This document shows positions 14,273-22,874 of a stretch of 35,635 nucleotides of DNA, piece after piece. The stretch is taken from NCBI GenBank assembly GCA_947625465.1, contig CANQOK010000026.1:1-35635 (forward strand), in the 5' to 3' direction. Both the position numbers and the translations under genes were made by a program. This DNA is from an uncultured Lachnospiraceae bacterium (GTDB lineage Bacteria > Bacillota > Clostridia > Lachnospirales > Lachnospiraceae). Below the pieces are notes generated by a model. The model worked only from the letters and a program-made list of their open reading frames with translations. It was not told the origin of the DNA and did not search any database. Every line of letters begins with the position of its first letter. Position 1 is the stretch's first letter.

Positions 14273-14773
14273 ATGGATTTTTTTGACAAAATCGGCAATA
14301 AGATTTCATCTGTCGGCAAGACAGCATCCAACAAAGCAAAGGAATTTGCGGAGGTCAGCAGGTTAAACAGCGCGATCAGCGCGGAGCAGACCAAGATCAG
14401 CACATATTTTTCAGATTTAGGGAAAAAGTATTATGAATTGAAGGCTGACGCACCGGATGCGGAGCTGGCTGAATTCATTCAGAATATTAACGCTGCAAAG
14501 GATGAGATCGTAAAACTCAACGAACAGATTGAGGCGATCAAGGCAGCCAATGCACCTCGTACCTGTCCGGCCTGCGGCGCACAGGTGCCGGATGACGCGA
14601 TGTTCTGTAATAAATGTGGCACACAGGTTCCGCCGAAGGCTGTCCCGGTTCCGGATGCTGCGGAAGAATCTGCTGCGGAGGAACCCGCACCGGCATCAGT
14701 TTGTCCGACCTGTGGAAAAGAGGTAGCACCGGACGCGGTATTTTGTGTAAACTGCGGCGCAAAATTGAAATAG
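14273..14773 (+). CDS. Coiled-coil protein with two C-terminal zinc ribbons
   Basis: The 166-residue protein has an N-terminal helical region (about 1-92), likely coiled-coil (FDKIGNKISSVGKTASNKAKEF; later KDEIVKLNEQIEAIKAA). It ends in two zinc ribbons: Cys98/101/112/115 (CPACGAQVPDDAMFCNKCG) and Cys144/147/158/161 (CPTCGKEVAPDAVFCVNCG). They are joined by a Pro/Ala/Glu linker. No membrane helix is visible. Such proteins are common in Clostridia and their role is unknown; the ribbons could bind nucleic acid or protein. GGGAGG lies 8 bases before the ATG. It is transcribed alone from a strong promoter, away from the recombinase. Confidence 0.85.
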   Translation: MDFFDKIGNKISSVGKTASNKAKEFAEVSRLNSAISAEQTKISTYFSDLGKKYYELKADAPDAELAEFIQNINAAKDEIVKLNEQIEAIKAANAPRTCPACGAQVPDDAMFCNKCGTQVPPKAVPVPDAAEESAAEEPAPASVCPTCGKEVAPDAVFCVNCGAKLK

Positions 14774-14790
14774 AACAGTATGGAGACATA

Positions 14791-14834
14791 GATCCAACTA
14801 TTCGCAAAAGAAAACTTTTACGAATAGTTGGATC
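14791..14834. repeat. Long perfect inverted repeat after the zinc-ribbon gene
   Basis: GATCCAACTATTCG (14791-14804) and CGAATAGTTGGATC (14821-14834) pair perfectly over 14 bp. Inside them AAAAG/CTTTT pair after one mismatch. No T tract follows, so it is not a standard terminator on either strand. The GCGAATAGTT core also occurs at 14181-14190, on the other side of the gene. Confidence 0.7.
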
Positions 14835-14858
14835 CACTCAGTGACCAGCCTGTACGAA

Positions 14859-14901
14859 AATCGGCCTGTACGAATTACCATTGAATCCGTACAAGCCGAT
14901 T
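14859..14901 (-). terminator. Terminator of the phospholipid operon
   Basis: Bases 14884-14901 and 14859-14876 are inverted copies of 18 bases with two differences, both G-U pairs in RNA read on the minus strand. The loop is 7 bases and the stem is followed on the minus strand by TTTTC. The PAP2 stop codon lies at the stem/loop junction. Confidence 0.5.
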
Positions 14902-15573
14902 GATTTTTTCAAAGAGATACATGACCGGCCGATAAATTTTAAAACGCCGGACCAGATACCATAACAATTCTGCCAAAGCAATTCCCGCGAACACATCCAG
15001 AATATAATGTTGTTTTAAAACCTGCGTTGAGATACAGATTAATAAAACAAAGATCAGTGTAAAAATCCGGTAGCCTTTGGAAAAACGATCCTGTTTCCAT
15101 ACCGCTTTATAACACAGCCAGCTCACAAAACAATGGATGGATGGGAACAGATTGACCGGATCGTCTTTTGCGTATACGAACCGTAAAATCTGTTCGGTAA
15201 AGCTGTTTCCGGTAACTTCGGGCCGCGTAATGGTTGTCGGCATCACAATAAAAAAGATTGTGCAGATCAAATTTCCCAGAATCGATACCGTTAAAACACT
15301 GTAAAAATGTTCTTTGGAAACCGTACCGGAAATAATTTCCGTAACGATCCAGAAGACATAACTAAATAAGTAGATATATACGAAAGACGGTATAAAAGGA
15401 ACTAATTCATCTAATTTCGTTGTAAAATCCAGTCTGTTCTGATGCACAAACAGCTGGGTCGTAAAATACCCAAAACACTGATACGTAAAAACGATTCCAA
15501 CCGGAAGTACCGCACCGATCGGAATCCATTTTTTAATAAAAGAAATTAGCGTATTCTGTCTATTCTGACTCAT
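14875..15573 (-). CDS. PAP2-family membrane phosphatase
   Basis: The 232-residue protein has about six membrane helices and PAP2 motifs: ITRPEVTG (RP motif), FPSIHCFVSW (PSxH) and LKQHYILDVFAG (HxxxD). PAP2 enzymes remove phosphate from lipid phosphates such as phosphatidate or undecaprenyl pyrophosphate; some relatives move head groups. The ATG at 15573 is supported by GGAG 6 bases upstream and gives a normal N-terminus; the frame is open further but that part lies inside psd. It overlaps the end of psd by 14 bases, so it is coupled to phosphatidylethanolamine synthesis. Confidence 0.85.
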   Translation of the reverse strand: MSQNRQNTLISFIKKWIPIGAVLPVGIVFTYQCFGYFTTQLFVHQNRLDFTTKLDELVPFIPSFVYIYLFSYVFWIVTEIISGTVSKEHFYSVLTVSILGNLICTIFFIVMPTTITRPEVTGNSFTEQILRFVYAKDDPVNLFPSIHCFVSWLCYKAVWKQDRFSKGYRIFTLIFVLLICISTQVLKQHYILDVFAGIALAELLWYLVRRFKIYRPVMYLFEKINRLVRIQW

Positions 15574-16432
15574 ATCGAACTCCGATCTTTTCTCCCATTT
15601 TAACAAGGGTTTCATAGCCATTGTCCGTATTTTCCAGCAGATCCGTGTCCATTTTAACGCGATCTTTCTGTACCAGCGTAATGATCGTAGAACCGCCGTA
15701 TTCAAAATAGCCTTTTTCAAAGCCTTTATGTACATATCCGCGTTCCTGGTGATTCCGGATCCGCCCTACCAGCATGGCCCCTACTTCCATCTGCAGGATC
15801 GTGCCGAACTGTTCTGTCCGGATCAGCGTATATTCTCTGGCGTTTTCTTTATAGACGTTTACTCGGCCAAATGCGGCGGGATTAACGGTATGCAGCACGC
15901 CGGGAATCCGGATATTATCGCTCTTGTATCCGCTGTCCGGATAAGAATACCGGTGATAATTATCGACCGTCAGACGGTTGATGATACAATAGCCGCCTTG
16001 ATATCGCTCTGCCAGCCGTTTGCTTTTCAGCAGGCTCTGCAGCGAATAGGCAGTGCCTTTGATCTCAAAAACGGAATCTGAGCGGATCGGATATACGGAA
16101 AGTTTTCCGTCGCTCGATGAAATCAAATGCGCCGGATCCATATCGATCGGTCTGGCACGATGCTTGATCTGTCTGGAAAAATATTCGTTGAACGAATGAT
16201 ATTCTGTCCGGACATATTCGCTCAGATCGATCTGATTCTTACGGATAAACGGATCGATCAGAAAACAGGACGCCTGAGAATCCAGAATAAAACCTATCAT
16301 TTTAGAAATGACAGGTTTTGTCAGGCATCGAAATCCCAGATAATACAGTTTATTGTTATATACTTTCTGCAGGAACCGATCCTGACCGGTTTCTTCCCGG
16401 TAAACCGTTCCTTCTCTGTCTTTATAGTCCAT
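15560..16432 (-). CDS. psd: Phosphatidylserine decarboxylase
   Basis: Psd converts phosphatidylserine to phosphatidylethanolamine using a pyruvoyl group. The 290-residue proenzyme has the self-cleavage motif GGST in FEYGGSTIITL (about 245-250), where cleavage before Ser makes the pyruvoyl. Other family segments are SSSDGKLSVYPI, NRLTVDNYHRYSYPDSG, HTVNP and MEVGAMLVGRI. It follows pssA by 27 bases and is coupled to the PAP2 gene. The protein has no clear membrane helix and is likely membrane-associated. Confidence 0.95.
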   Translation of the reverse strand: MDYKDREGTVYREETGQDRFLQKVYNNKLYYLGFRCLTKPVISKMIGFILDSQASCFLIDPFIRKNQIDLSEYVRTEYHSFNEYFSRQIKHRARPIDMDPAHLISSSDGKLSVYPIRSDSVFEIKGTAYSLQSLLKSKRLAERYQGGYCIINRLTVDNYHRYSYPDSGYKSDNIRIPGVLHTVNPAAFGRVNVYKENAREYTLIRTEQFGTILQMEVGAMLVGRIRNHQERGYVHKGFEKGYFEYGGSTIITLVQKDRVKMDTDLLENTDNGYETLVKMGEKIGVRYESE

Positions 16433-16459
16433 TTTACCAAGTCCCTTTCAAATAATTGT

Positions 16460-17137
16460 TCAGGACAGCCGTTTGAGGAACAGCGCCAGAATCCATATCA
16501 GAATGAATAATCCGATCACGGTGATCAGTATCATTTCCCGGTCGCTTAGCTTCTTTACTTTAAAATTCGTAATAAATAAAGCCGCGACAATGATCAGGGT
16601 AGCATTAAATAAAGGCCCGCAAGGTTCGTCCCCGATAATCAGCGATTTGATCAGAAAAACCGCAGGCAGAATGATCGCGATACTGGTAACCGGTAAGCCC
16701 TGATAATATTTCCTCGACTCCGTGGTGCTCTTCTGCCGTTCCTCTTCCATGACGTTAAAATACGCAAGCCGGATAATGGCACAGATCACATAGATGGCAG
16801 ATGTTACAAAAGCCAGGCTGCGCTGCCAGGTCAGGACGTCTTTTTCCAAAACAGGGATCACGCTTAGCTTATAATTGATCAAAGCCGGAAATACGCCGAA
16901 ACAGATCACATCCGCCAGAGAATCCAGCTGGATGCCGAAAGCCTTCATCTGCTCTGTCCGGTTTTTTTTGGTTCGCGCGACCTTTCCGTCAAACATATCG
17001 CAGAATCCGGAAAACATCAGACAGAAGATCGCGAACATCATTCCCACATGCTGATTGTTGATCAGGGTAATTCCGAAAATCGCGGATATCACGCTGACAT
17101 AAGTCAGAATCACCGTATAATTATAAAATCCTAACAT
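16460..17137 (-). CDS. pssA: CDP-diacylglycerol--serine O-phosphatidyltransferase
   Basis: PssA makes phosphatidylserine from CDP-diacylglycerol and serine. The 225-residue membrane protein has the CDP-alcohol phosphatidyltransferase signature, DMFDGKVAR followed by GIQLDSLADVICFG (DG-AR-G-D-D), and about six to eight helices. The spacing between AR and G is a little longer than in Bacillus. Its start overlaps the end of the flippase-like gene by 7 bases. With psd next, it forms a two-step phosphatidylethanolamine pathway. Confidence 0.93.
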   Translation of the reverse strand: MLGFYNYTVILTYVSVISAIFGITLINNQHVGMMFAIFCLMFSGFCDMFDGKVARTKKNRTEQMKAFGIQLDSLADVICFGVFPALINYKLSVIPVLEKDVLTWQRSLAFVTSAIYVICAIIRLAYFNVMEEERQKSTTESRKYYQGLPVTSIAIILPAVFLIKSLIIGDEPCGPLFNATLIIVAALFITNFKVKKLSDREMILITVIGLFILIWILALFLKRLS

Positions 17138-18228
17138 GAAAGCTCCTTACTTTTATCTCCAGACTTCTTTAACAACAGTATCTTTTCTTCATAGTGTTTC
17201 GGTTTCAGGAAAAACGAGATCAGCGTAACGATCGCGCCCAGAATGATCTGCGCGTAATAGCTGATTGCGCGGCTGATCAGAAGGTTCGGGATCAGCAGAT
17301 TTCCCATGATATGAACAAAGAAGATCTGATACAGCCATTCTGTCGCGCCCATCCCGCCCGGCAGCGGCAGATTATCCACCGCAAGAGAAATCAGCGTCTG
17401 CAGCATTACGATCTCATATGCGGTCGTCCCGGATAACCTAAAGGACCGGTATACAACGTAAGTTACCAGAAACAGCATAACCCGCTGGAATACAGTCATC
17501 AACAGTACATTCAGCATGACGTGCAGATGCCCCTTCAGATATTCAGAGCCCGTACTGTATTTGGCGATGCCGCGGAGCGCTTTGGAAACCTTGCGCTGAT
17601 AGTTTTTGATTAAGCCCCGTTTTCCCAGTTTTACGATTGAAAAAACGATGATCCGTTTTGCCCATACCGGCTTAAAAACAGCCAGGAGCAGCGCGGTTAC
17701 GATCACAATATTTAGGATCAGGCCAAGCACAATGATCCACCAGACCGGCGCGATACTGGTGAGCACCAGACTGCTGCTGAAACACAGCATAATGACGGAA
17801 AGGAATACCAGCGTGAACTTATAGGCAATCGTAACGACCATCAAGACTAATGTAGATACGGATAATCCGATTCCGTCTTTTTTCATAAAATACATCTGCG
17901 CCGGCTGACCGCCGCTGGCAGACGGCGTGATCGCGCTGACAAAAAAACCGACAAAGGAATATCGGATACAGTCGCGCATCCGCAGTTTGCAGTTTAAGGT
18001 TTTCATCAGGTAATGGATGATCACGGATTCCATACAGATAAAAACCAAAACCAGAGCGAGTCCGACCAGCAGGTACCACTTATTGGTCTGTTCGATATAT
18101 CCCATGATCTCGTTCAGATCTTCACCCTTTAATACGCAATAAACCGTAATGATAAACAGAACAATGATAAAAACCGCTTCGATCAGTATTTTCTTAAAGG
18201 ATAACTTTTTGCCCTGATTTTCCTGCAT
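17131..18228 (-). CDS. Flippase-like membrane protein (lysylphosphatidylglycerol synthase TM / UPF0104 family)
   Basis: The 365-residue protein has about eight membrane helices and the family pattern SFVGFFVSAITPSASGGQPAQMYFMKKDGI and, later, LPLPGGMGATEWLYQ. It matches the membrane half of MprF and the free-standing UPF0104/AglD proteins thought to move lipids across the bilayer. No aminoacyl-transfer domain is attached, so it is not a full MprF. It lies 12 bases after the kinase-like gene and overlaps pssA, so it probably handles a phospholipid of this pathway. The ribosome binding site is weak, which fits coupling. Confidence 0.88.
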   Translation of the reverse strand: MQENQGKKLSFKKILIEAVFIIVLFIITVYCVLKGEDLNEIMGYIEQTNKWYLLVGLALVLVFICMESVIIHYLMKTLNCKLRMRDCIRYSFVGFFVSAITPSASGGQPAQMYFMKKDGIGLSVSTLVLMVVTIAYKFTLVFLSVIMLCFSSSLVLTSIAPVWWIIVLGLILNIVIVTALLLAVFKPVWAKRIIVFSIVKLGKRGLIKNYQRKVSKALRGIAKYSTGSEYLKGHLHVMLNVLLMTVFQRVMLFLVTYVVYRSFRLSGTTAYEIVMLQTLISLAVDNLPLPGGMGATEWLYQIFFVHIMGNLLIPNLLISRAISYYAQIILGAIVTLISFFLKPKHYEEKILLLKKSGDKSKELSC

Positions 18229-18240
18229 ATGATAGATTCC

Positions 18241-18870
18241 TTATTTCCGTTTTTCTTCCGCTCTCCGGATATATTCACAGAGCATATCGACCGTACCTTC
18301 GATTCCCAGGATACTGCTGTCGATACTCAATCCATACCCTTTCGCTTCTCCCCAGCGTTTGCTTGTATAATAATTATAGTAACTTGCCCGCTTTTTATCT
18401 GTTTTCTGGATCAGATCCCTTGCTTTCGCGGGTTTCATATCGAGCCGTTTGCAGATGGACTGGATCCGCGTTTCCAGACCGGCATGCACGAATACGCTGA
18501 TCAGATTCTCATACTCCTCCAATGCGTAATCGGCGCATCTGCCAACGATCACACAGGATTCCTGTTCCGCCAGCTTTTTGATTGAATCAAACTGTGCCAG
18601 AAATACCTTATGATTGATCGGCATATCCACAAAACCCGGAGAAGAATATCCCATCGCGTTCACATCCATTACCAGGTTGTAGAGGAAACTGCTGGTCGGC
18701 CGTTCGTCATGCAGTTCAAAGATCTCTTCGCACAAACCGCTTTCTTTTGCAGCAACTGCAAGGAGTTCCTTGTCATAGCATTTTACGCCCAATTTTTCCG
18801 CAAGCCGAAAGCCGATCTCCCGTCCGCCGCTGCCGCACTGTCTGCCAATTGTAACAACCAGATTTTTCAT
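18241..18870 (-). CDS. Cytidylate kinase-like family protein
   Basis: The 209-residue protein has a P-loop variant GRQCGSGGREIGFRLAEKLG (about 9-28), CYDKELLAVAAKESG, and IVGRCADYAL, as in the AAA_26 cytidylate-kinase-like family. It is distinct from the housekeeping Cmk. The family is common in Clostridia and its substrate is not established to my knowledge. GGAGG is 8 bases before the ATG. It heads the operon with the flippase, pssA and psd. A link to CDP-lipid metabolism is tempting but unproven. Confidence 0.88.
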   Translation of the reverse strand: MKNLVVTIGRQCGSGGREIGFRLAEKLGVKCYDKELLAVAAKESGLCEEIFELHDERPTSSFLYNLVMDVNAMGYSSPGFVDMPINHKVFLAQFDSIKKLAEQESCVIVGRCADYALEEYENLISVFVHAGLETRIQSICKRLDMKPAKARDLIQKTDKKRASYYNYYTSKRWGEAKGYGLSIDSSILGIEGTVDMLCEYIRRAEEKRK

Positions 18871-18899
18871 AAGCTACACCTCCGCGCTGCTTTTCAGAC

Positions 18900-18928
18900 A
18901 GTATATCACAATTTCACAATTTTAACAA
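18900..18928 (-). promoter_or_regulatory. Promoter of the phospholipid operon
   Basis: On the minus strand TTGTTA (18928-18923) and TATACT (18905-18900) are 17 bases apart, about 30 bases before the kinase-like gene. The spacer holds a short tandem repeat of ATTGTGA. Confidence 0.65.
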
Positions 18929-18949
18929 ATATTTTCCCACCGATTTTCT

Positions 18950-19876
18950 TTATTTTTTTCGATTTTCCAACAAATTTAACAGATTCGTAAAATATTCAGG
19001 CAGTTCGGATTCAAATTCCATATATTCTCCTGTCCGCGGATGGATAAATCCAAGCGTTTTCGCATGCAGTACCTGCCCATACAGTTCAAAATGTTCCGGA
19101 TTGGGATTGGGATTATAGATCGTATCACCCAAAAGCGGATGGCGGATACTTGCCATATGAACCCGGATCTGGTGTGTCCGCCCTGTTTCCAGACGGCATT
19201 CGATATAATCATACTTGTCGTAACGCTGCAGTACTTTGTAATGCGTGATCGCGTCTTTTCCGTTGGTAAGCGAGACGGCCATTTTTTTCCGATCTGTCGG
19301 ATGTCTGCCGATGGGAACGTGAATGGTCCCCTCTGAATTAGGCAGGTTTCCCATGCAGACCGCCACATAGCGCCGGTGGATCGTATGCGCCTTCAGCTGC
19401 TGCGCGATGGCTTCATGGGCCATATCATTTTTACAGGCGATGATCGCGCCGGTCGTATCCTTGTCGATCCGGTGTACGATCCCGGGGCGCAAAACGCCGT
19501 TAATTCCGGAGAGATTATCCCTGCAGTGATATAAAAGCGCGTTGACCAGGGTGCCGGTCGGATGACCGGCCGCCGGATGGATCACCATATCCTTCGGCTT
19601 GTCCACTACAATCACATCCGAATCTTCATAGAGGATCTTAAGCGGAATATCTTCCGGTACAACGTCCAGTTCAGTCGGATCCGGAATACACAGAATAACC
19701 GAATCTCCGGCAGTTACCTTATAATTTGCCTTCGCAAAGCTGCCGTTAACGGAAGCCTTTCCTTCCTTAATCAGCTTCTGCACTAAAGTACGGGACAGCT
19801 CCGGCCACTCCGCGGTAATGCATTTATCCAGACGCATATTTTCATTTTCCTGCTCCACTACAAAGGTCTGAATCAT
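18950..19876 (-). CDS. rluD: RluA/RluD family 23S rRNA pseudouridine synthase
   Basis: The 308-residue enzyme has an N-terminal S4 RNA-binding domain (about 12-65) and a catalytic domain with the motif VHRIDKDTTG (catalytic Asp138) and LETGRTHQIRVHM. It should convert uridines in 23S rRNA to pseudouridine. The position next to lspA corresponds to B. subtilis ylyB. The start is inside the 3' end of lspA (35-base overlap) with AAGGAGA before the ATG. Choice between RluD and other RluA-type specificities is from context. Confidence 0.93.
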   Translation of the reverse strand: MIQTFVVEQENENMRLDKCITAEWPELSRTLVQKLIKEGKASVNGSFAKANYKVTAGDSVILCIPDPTELDVVPEDIPLKILYEDSDVIVVDKPKDMVIHPAAGHPTGTLVNALLYHCRDNLSGINGVLRPGIVHRIDKDTTGAIIACKNDMAHEAIAQQLKAHTIHRRYVAVCMGNLPNSEGTIHVPIGRHPTDRKKMAVSLTNGKDAITHYKVLQRYDKYDYIECRLETGRTHQIRVHMASIRHPLLGDTIYNPNPNPEHFELYGQVLHAKTLGFIHPRTGEYMEFESELPEYFTNLLNLLENRKK

Positions 19877-20414
19877 TTTCTCTCCTTAACGCGTTCAGTT
19901 CATTATCATGAATCACAAATAACAGCATGATCGCCAAAAGCACCACGCCAACCGTCACATAACAGTCAGCCACATTAAAAACAGGAAAATCAATCAGCTT
20001 AAAATACAGAAAATCGATCACATAGCCATGCCAAAACCGGTCGATCAGATTTCCCACACCACCGGCGCAGATCACAACCATGATGATCTGTAAAGCACGG
20101 AATTTTCCACGGGCTCCTTCCGGGATCCGGTTTTTCCAAAATGAGCGTTCTACCCAGAGAAATCCGAGAAAAAACAGAACAAACACAGCGATACTTACAA
20201 AAATAAGCAGACCTGTTTTCCCGGAAAAAATCCCCCATGCCGCACCGGTATTTCCGCCTTCCAGATATTGAAGATGAAATACACCGTCAATGACGCGAAT
20301 GGGTTCTTTTCCCTCGAGTCTGTTCCGGGCCCATAGTTTACTGTATTGATCCAGTATTACCAGAAATATCCCAAGCAGCAGACTGCATATCGGAAATAAG
20401 GACTGCTTTTTCAT
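19842..20414 (-). CDS. lspA: Lipoprotein signal peptidase II
   Basis: LspA removes the signal peptide of prolipoproteins in the membrane. The 190-residue protein has four helices. Its catalytic aspartates are Asp125 (GGVGNLIDRFWHG) and Asp150 (FPVFNVADCYV). The family motifs DQYSK and NTGAAWGIF are also present. It is slightly longer than the usual 150-170 residues because of a basic loop at about 90-105 and a polar tail. It would process the lipoprotein at 10542-11732 among others. Confidence 0.95.
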   Translation of the reverse strand: MKKQSLFPICSLLLGIFLVILDQYSKLWARNRLEGKEPIRVIDGVFHLQYLEGGNTGAAWGIFSGKTGLLIFVSIAVFVLFFLGFLWVERSFWKNRIPEGARGKFRALQIIMVVICAGGVGNLIDRFWHGYVIDFLYFKLIDFPVFNVADCYVTVGVVLLAIMLLFVIHDNELNALRRENDSDLCSGAGK

Positions 20415-20440
20415 GAATTACCTCTTTCAGGATGGCTTGC

Positions 20441-21529
20441 TTATAGGAGTTTGACAGCCTGTTCCATATCCGCAAGCGTGATCTCCCGATTGATCACGGC
20501 TTTCCCAATACCATCCAATAATATAAATTTAACGACGCCGGAGTCCATTTTTTTGTCCAACAGCGTTGTCTGCGCGATCAGGGCAGGATCGATCTGCGGA
20601 TTGGAAACCGGCAGGCCAAAATCAGAAATGCACTGCTTGACATCCAAAAATTCAGCCTCTGTCAGCATCCCTTTTTTTTGGGAAAGACAGGCGGCGGCGG
20701 TCATACCGATTGCCACACATTCGCCGTGCAGCAGAGAAAAATTGGACAGCTTCTCAATGGCATGGCCAATGGTGTGCCCAAAATTCAGATGGGCGCGTTC
20801 TCCCTGTTCCTTCGGATCCCGTTCCACCACTTCCTGTTTGATCCGGTCGCTGATCTCGATCATGGTTTCCAGTGTATCCGGATCCAGATCCCGAATCTGT
20901 CCGTTATGTTCTTTCAGCCATTGATAATAAGACGCGTCCCGGATCAGTCCATGCTTTATGATCTCTCCCATTCCGGATAAGTATTCCCGTTCCGGCAGGG
21001 TTTTTAACACTTCCAGGTTGTTATAGACGAGGGCGGGCTGGTAAAAAGCGCCTACCATATTTTTATACTGCTGAAAATCCACCGCGGTCTTCCCGCCGAT
21101 ACTGCTGTCAACCTGCGCCAACAGCGAAGTCGGTATCTGCACAAATCGGATCCCACGCAAATAAGTGGCCGTTGCAAACCCGGTCAGATCACCGACAACG
21201 CCGCCACCCAATGCGATCAAAACATCATTTCTGTCAAATTTGTGGGAAATTAAAACCTGATATAATTCAGAAACCGTATCCAGATTCTTACTCTGCTCTC
21301 CCGCTTGGAATACATAGGAGCATACCTGAGAAACAGCCGGATTCAAAATTGCCCGAACCGTTTCCAGATAAAGCGGCGCCACATTCGTTTCGGAAACAAT
21401 GCAGATGCGCTTTTTATGGAGATCAGGGATATCTGCCTGCAGGCAGGAGAGTAAATCCGAGAAGTCCCGCCGGATTTCAATCGAATAACAGGGCTTCCCT
21501 TCATACCTGACAGCAATCGTCTTACTCAT
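20441..21529 (-). CDS. aroB: 3-dehydroquinate synthase
   Basis: AroB catalyses the second step of the shikimate pathway, using NAD+ and a metal. The 362-residue protein shows GGGVVGDLTGFATATYLRGI, QIPTSLLAQVDSSIGGKTAVD, GMGEIIKHGLI and the metal site NFGHTIGHAIE with a later LLHGECVAIGM. Its start overlaps the end of divIVA by 8 bases with no strong site of its own, so translation is likely coupled. It is the only aro gene in the window. Confidence 0.96.
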   Translation of the reverse strand: MSKTIAVRYEGKPCYSIEIRRDFSDLLSCLQADIPDLHKKRICIVSETNVAPLYLETVRAILNPAVSQVCSYVFQAGEQSKNLDTVSELYQVLISHKFDRNDVLIALGGGVVGDLTGFATATYLRGIRFVQIPTSLLAQVDSSIGGKTAVDFQQYKNMVGAFYQPALVYNNLEVLKTLPEREYLSGMGEIIKHGLIRDASYYQWLKEHNGQIRDLDPDTLETMIEISDRIKQEVVERDPKEQGERAHLNFGHTIGHAIEKLSNFSLLHGECVAIGMTAAACLSQKKGMLTEAEFLDVKQCISDFGLPVSNPQIDPALIAQTTLLDKKMDSGVVKFILLDGIGKAVINREITLADMEQAVKLL

Positions 21530-22088
21530 CGGTATTCTCGTCCTTTACTGCTTCTTTTATTTCCGATTCGGATCCTTCCGCTTTTGTCTCTTCCGGTGCT
21601 TCCTTAGAAGGAGATTCGACATATTCCCCCATGTTGGAAAGCTTTAACTGGAACGTTTCGCTTTTCAGAATTGCGATCTGTGTCCGCGCAAGCTGTTCAA
21701 ACTGTGCGCGGTATAAATCATATTGCTGCGTCAGCGCCATGGTCTTGCGGTGAATATATCCCAGCTCAGTTTTGGCGTCCGCAACGATCTGATCCGCGCG
21801 GTTATGAGCTTCTTCCTCAATCAGCTGCGCGGACGCTTTTGCCTGGTTTTTAATATCGTCACTGGTCTTCTGTGCCAGCAGCAACGCTTTCTGCAATGAT
21901 TTCTCAATGGTTTTATACTGTGCAAGCGCTGTAGTCAAAGATTCGATCTTCTTATTCAGCGCAACATTTTCCTTATACAGATTCTCATAGTTTTCAATGA
22001 CTTCCATGATAAAACTATCCACATCTTTGCGGTCATAGCCAAGTCCGCCTTTGAATACTTTGGATTGAATATCAATTGGTGTTAACAT
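21522..22088 (-). CDS. divIVA: DivIVA family cell-division protein
   Basis: DivIVA binds curved membrane at poles and septa and recruits division or sporulation factors. The 188-residue protein has the conserved N-terminal lipid-binding segment (LTPIDIQSKVFKGGLGYDRKDVDSFI) and a long coiled coil (about 30-150; KIESLTTALAQYKTIEKSLQKAL). An acidic tail rich in Glu, Ser and Lys follows. The protein is cytosolic and oligomeric. The sepF-ylmH-divIVA order is a classic division block. Confidence 0.94.
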   Translation of the reverse strand: MLTPIDIQSKVFKGGLGYDRKDVDSFIMEVIENYENLYKENVALNKKIESLTTALAQYKTIEKSLQKALLLAQKTSDDIKNQAKASAQLIEEEAHNRADQIVADAKTELGYIHRKTMALTQQYDLYRAQFEQLARTQIAILKSETFQLKLSNMGEYVESPSKEAPEETKAEGSESEIKEAVKDENTDE

Positions 22089-22103
22089 TGTCTCTCGTCC
22101 TCC

Positions 22104-22862
22104 TTATGTATATAGATTGATTTTAACTATCGTTTTTCCTTTTTTACTGACGCCGGAGGTTCCCAGAAATTCATATTTCCCGAGTCCCCGGATGGAAATT
22201 CTGTCTCCTTCTCGGAGATGACAGGCGTTTGTGGTGATCAGCCTGCCGTTGACAAAAAGCCTGCCTTCCTGAATCGCCGCCTGTATCGCGGTCCGGGACT
22301 GGCGAAACGCCAATGCCGAAACACTGTCCGGCCGAACGCTGGAAACACTGCCGGTTATCTCCTGAAAGGCAGGACGCCAGGTGACATTCGCGGCGTCGAC
22401 AACGGTACAGGCAACCGTCGTATGCTTGATCCGGGAAAGCTCCCGGCAGATGTAAGCCTGCATTTTTCTAAGGGTTATTACATAAGCGGTATTTCCATCC
22501 AGCAGAATATCGCCCAATACGGAACGTTCAATTCCCAGATTCATTAACGCGCCGAGAATATCCCTGTGGCTTAAGCTGTCTGAAAACTTGCTGTTTACCG
22601 GCGCGATTTTTATGATATCGATCGGAATATCCAGTTCATATTCCCATTCCGCGGGGATAAACGCAATCAGAACTCTCTCAACATAAGGACAGCCACCAAT
22701 CAATTTATAATTTACTGGTGGCAGTTCGCGCGTCATATGTAAAAAAACATCCTGTTCATATAATGTCAAAAAATCTGAAAACACGGGAATCATTCTTTGA
22801 TAAGCCGTATTTGCCAGTTCCAGAAAACGCCGTTTTAATCGTCCTTCTTCTTTTTCGTCCAT
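22104..22862 (-). CDS. ylmH: YlmH family S4-domain RNA-binding protein
   Basis: The 252-residue protein has the YlmH N-terminal region (RLKRRFLELANTAYQRMIPVFSDFLTLYEQ) and a C-terminal S4 domain (about 180-245; SALAFRQSRTAIQAAIQEGRLFVNGR, then REGDRISIRGLGKYEFLG). S4 domains bind structured RNA. YlmH has been linked to ribosome quality control in Bacillota. It lies between sepF and divIVA, 15 bases from divIVA. Confidence 0.92.
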   Translation of the reverse strand: MDEKEEGRLKRRFLELANTAYQRMIPVFSDFLTLYEQDVFLHMTRELPPVNYKLIGGCPYVERVLIAFIPAEWEYELDIPIDIIKIAPVNSKFSDSLSHRDILGALMNLGIERSVLGDILLDGNTAYVITLRKMQAYICRELSRIKHTTVACTVVDAANVTWRPAFQEITGSVSSVRPDSVSALAFRQSRTAIQAAIQEGRLFVNGRLITTNACHLREGDRISIRGLGKYEFLGTSGVSKKGKTIVKINLYT

Positions 22863-22874
22863 ATCCGTCCCTGA

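Noticed and set aside
14791-14834. Rho-independent terminator of the zinc-ribbon gene
   Set aside because: The stem is long and perfect but has no T tract on either side, so it is listed as an inverted repeat.
17131-18228. Full MprF lysyl-phosphatidylglycerol synthase
   Set aside because: Only the membrane domain is present; no aminoacyl-transfer domain follows.
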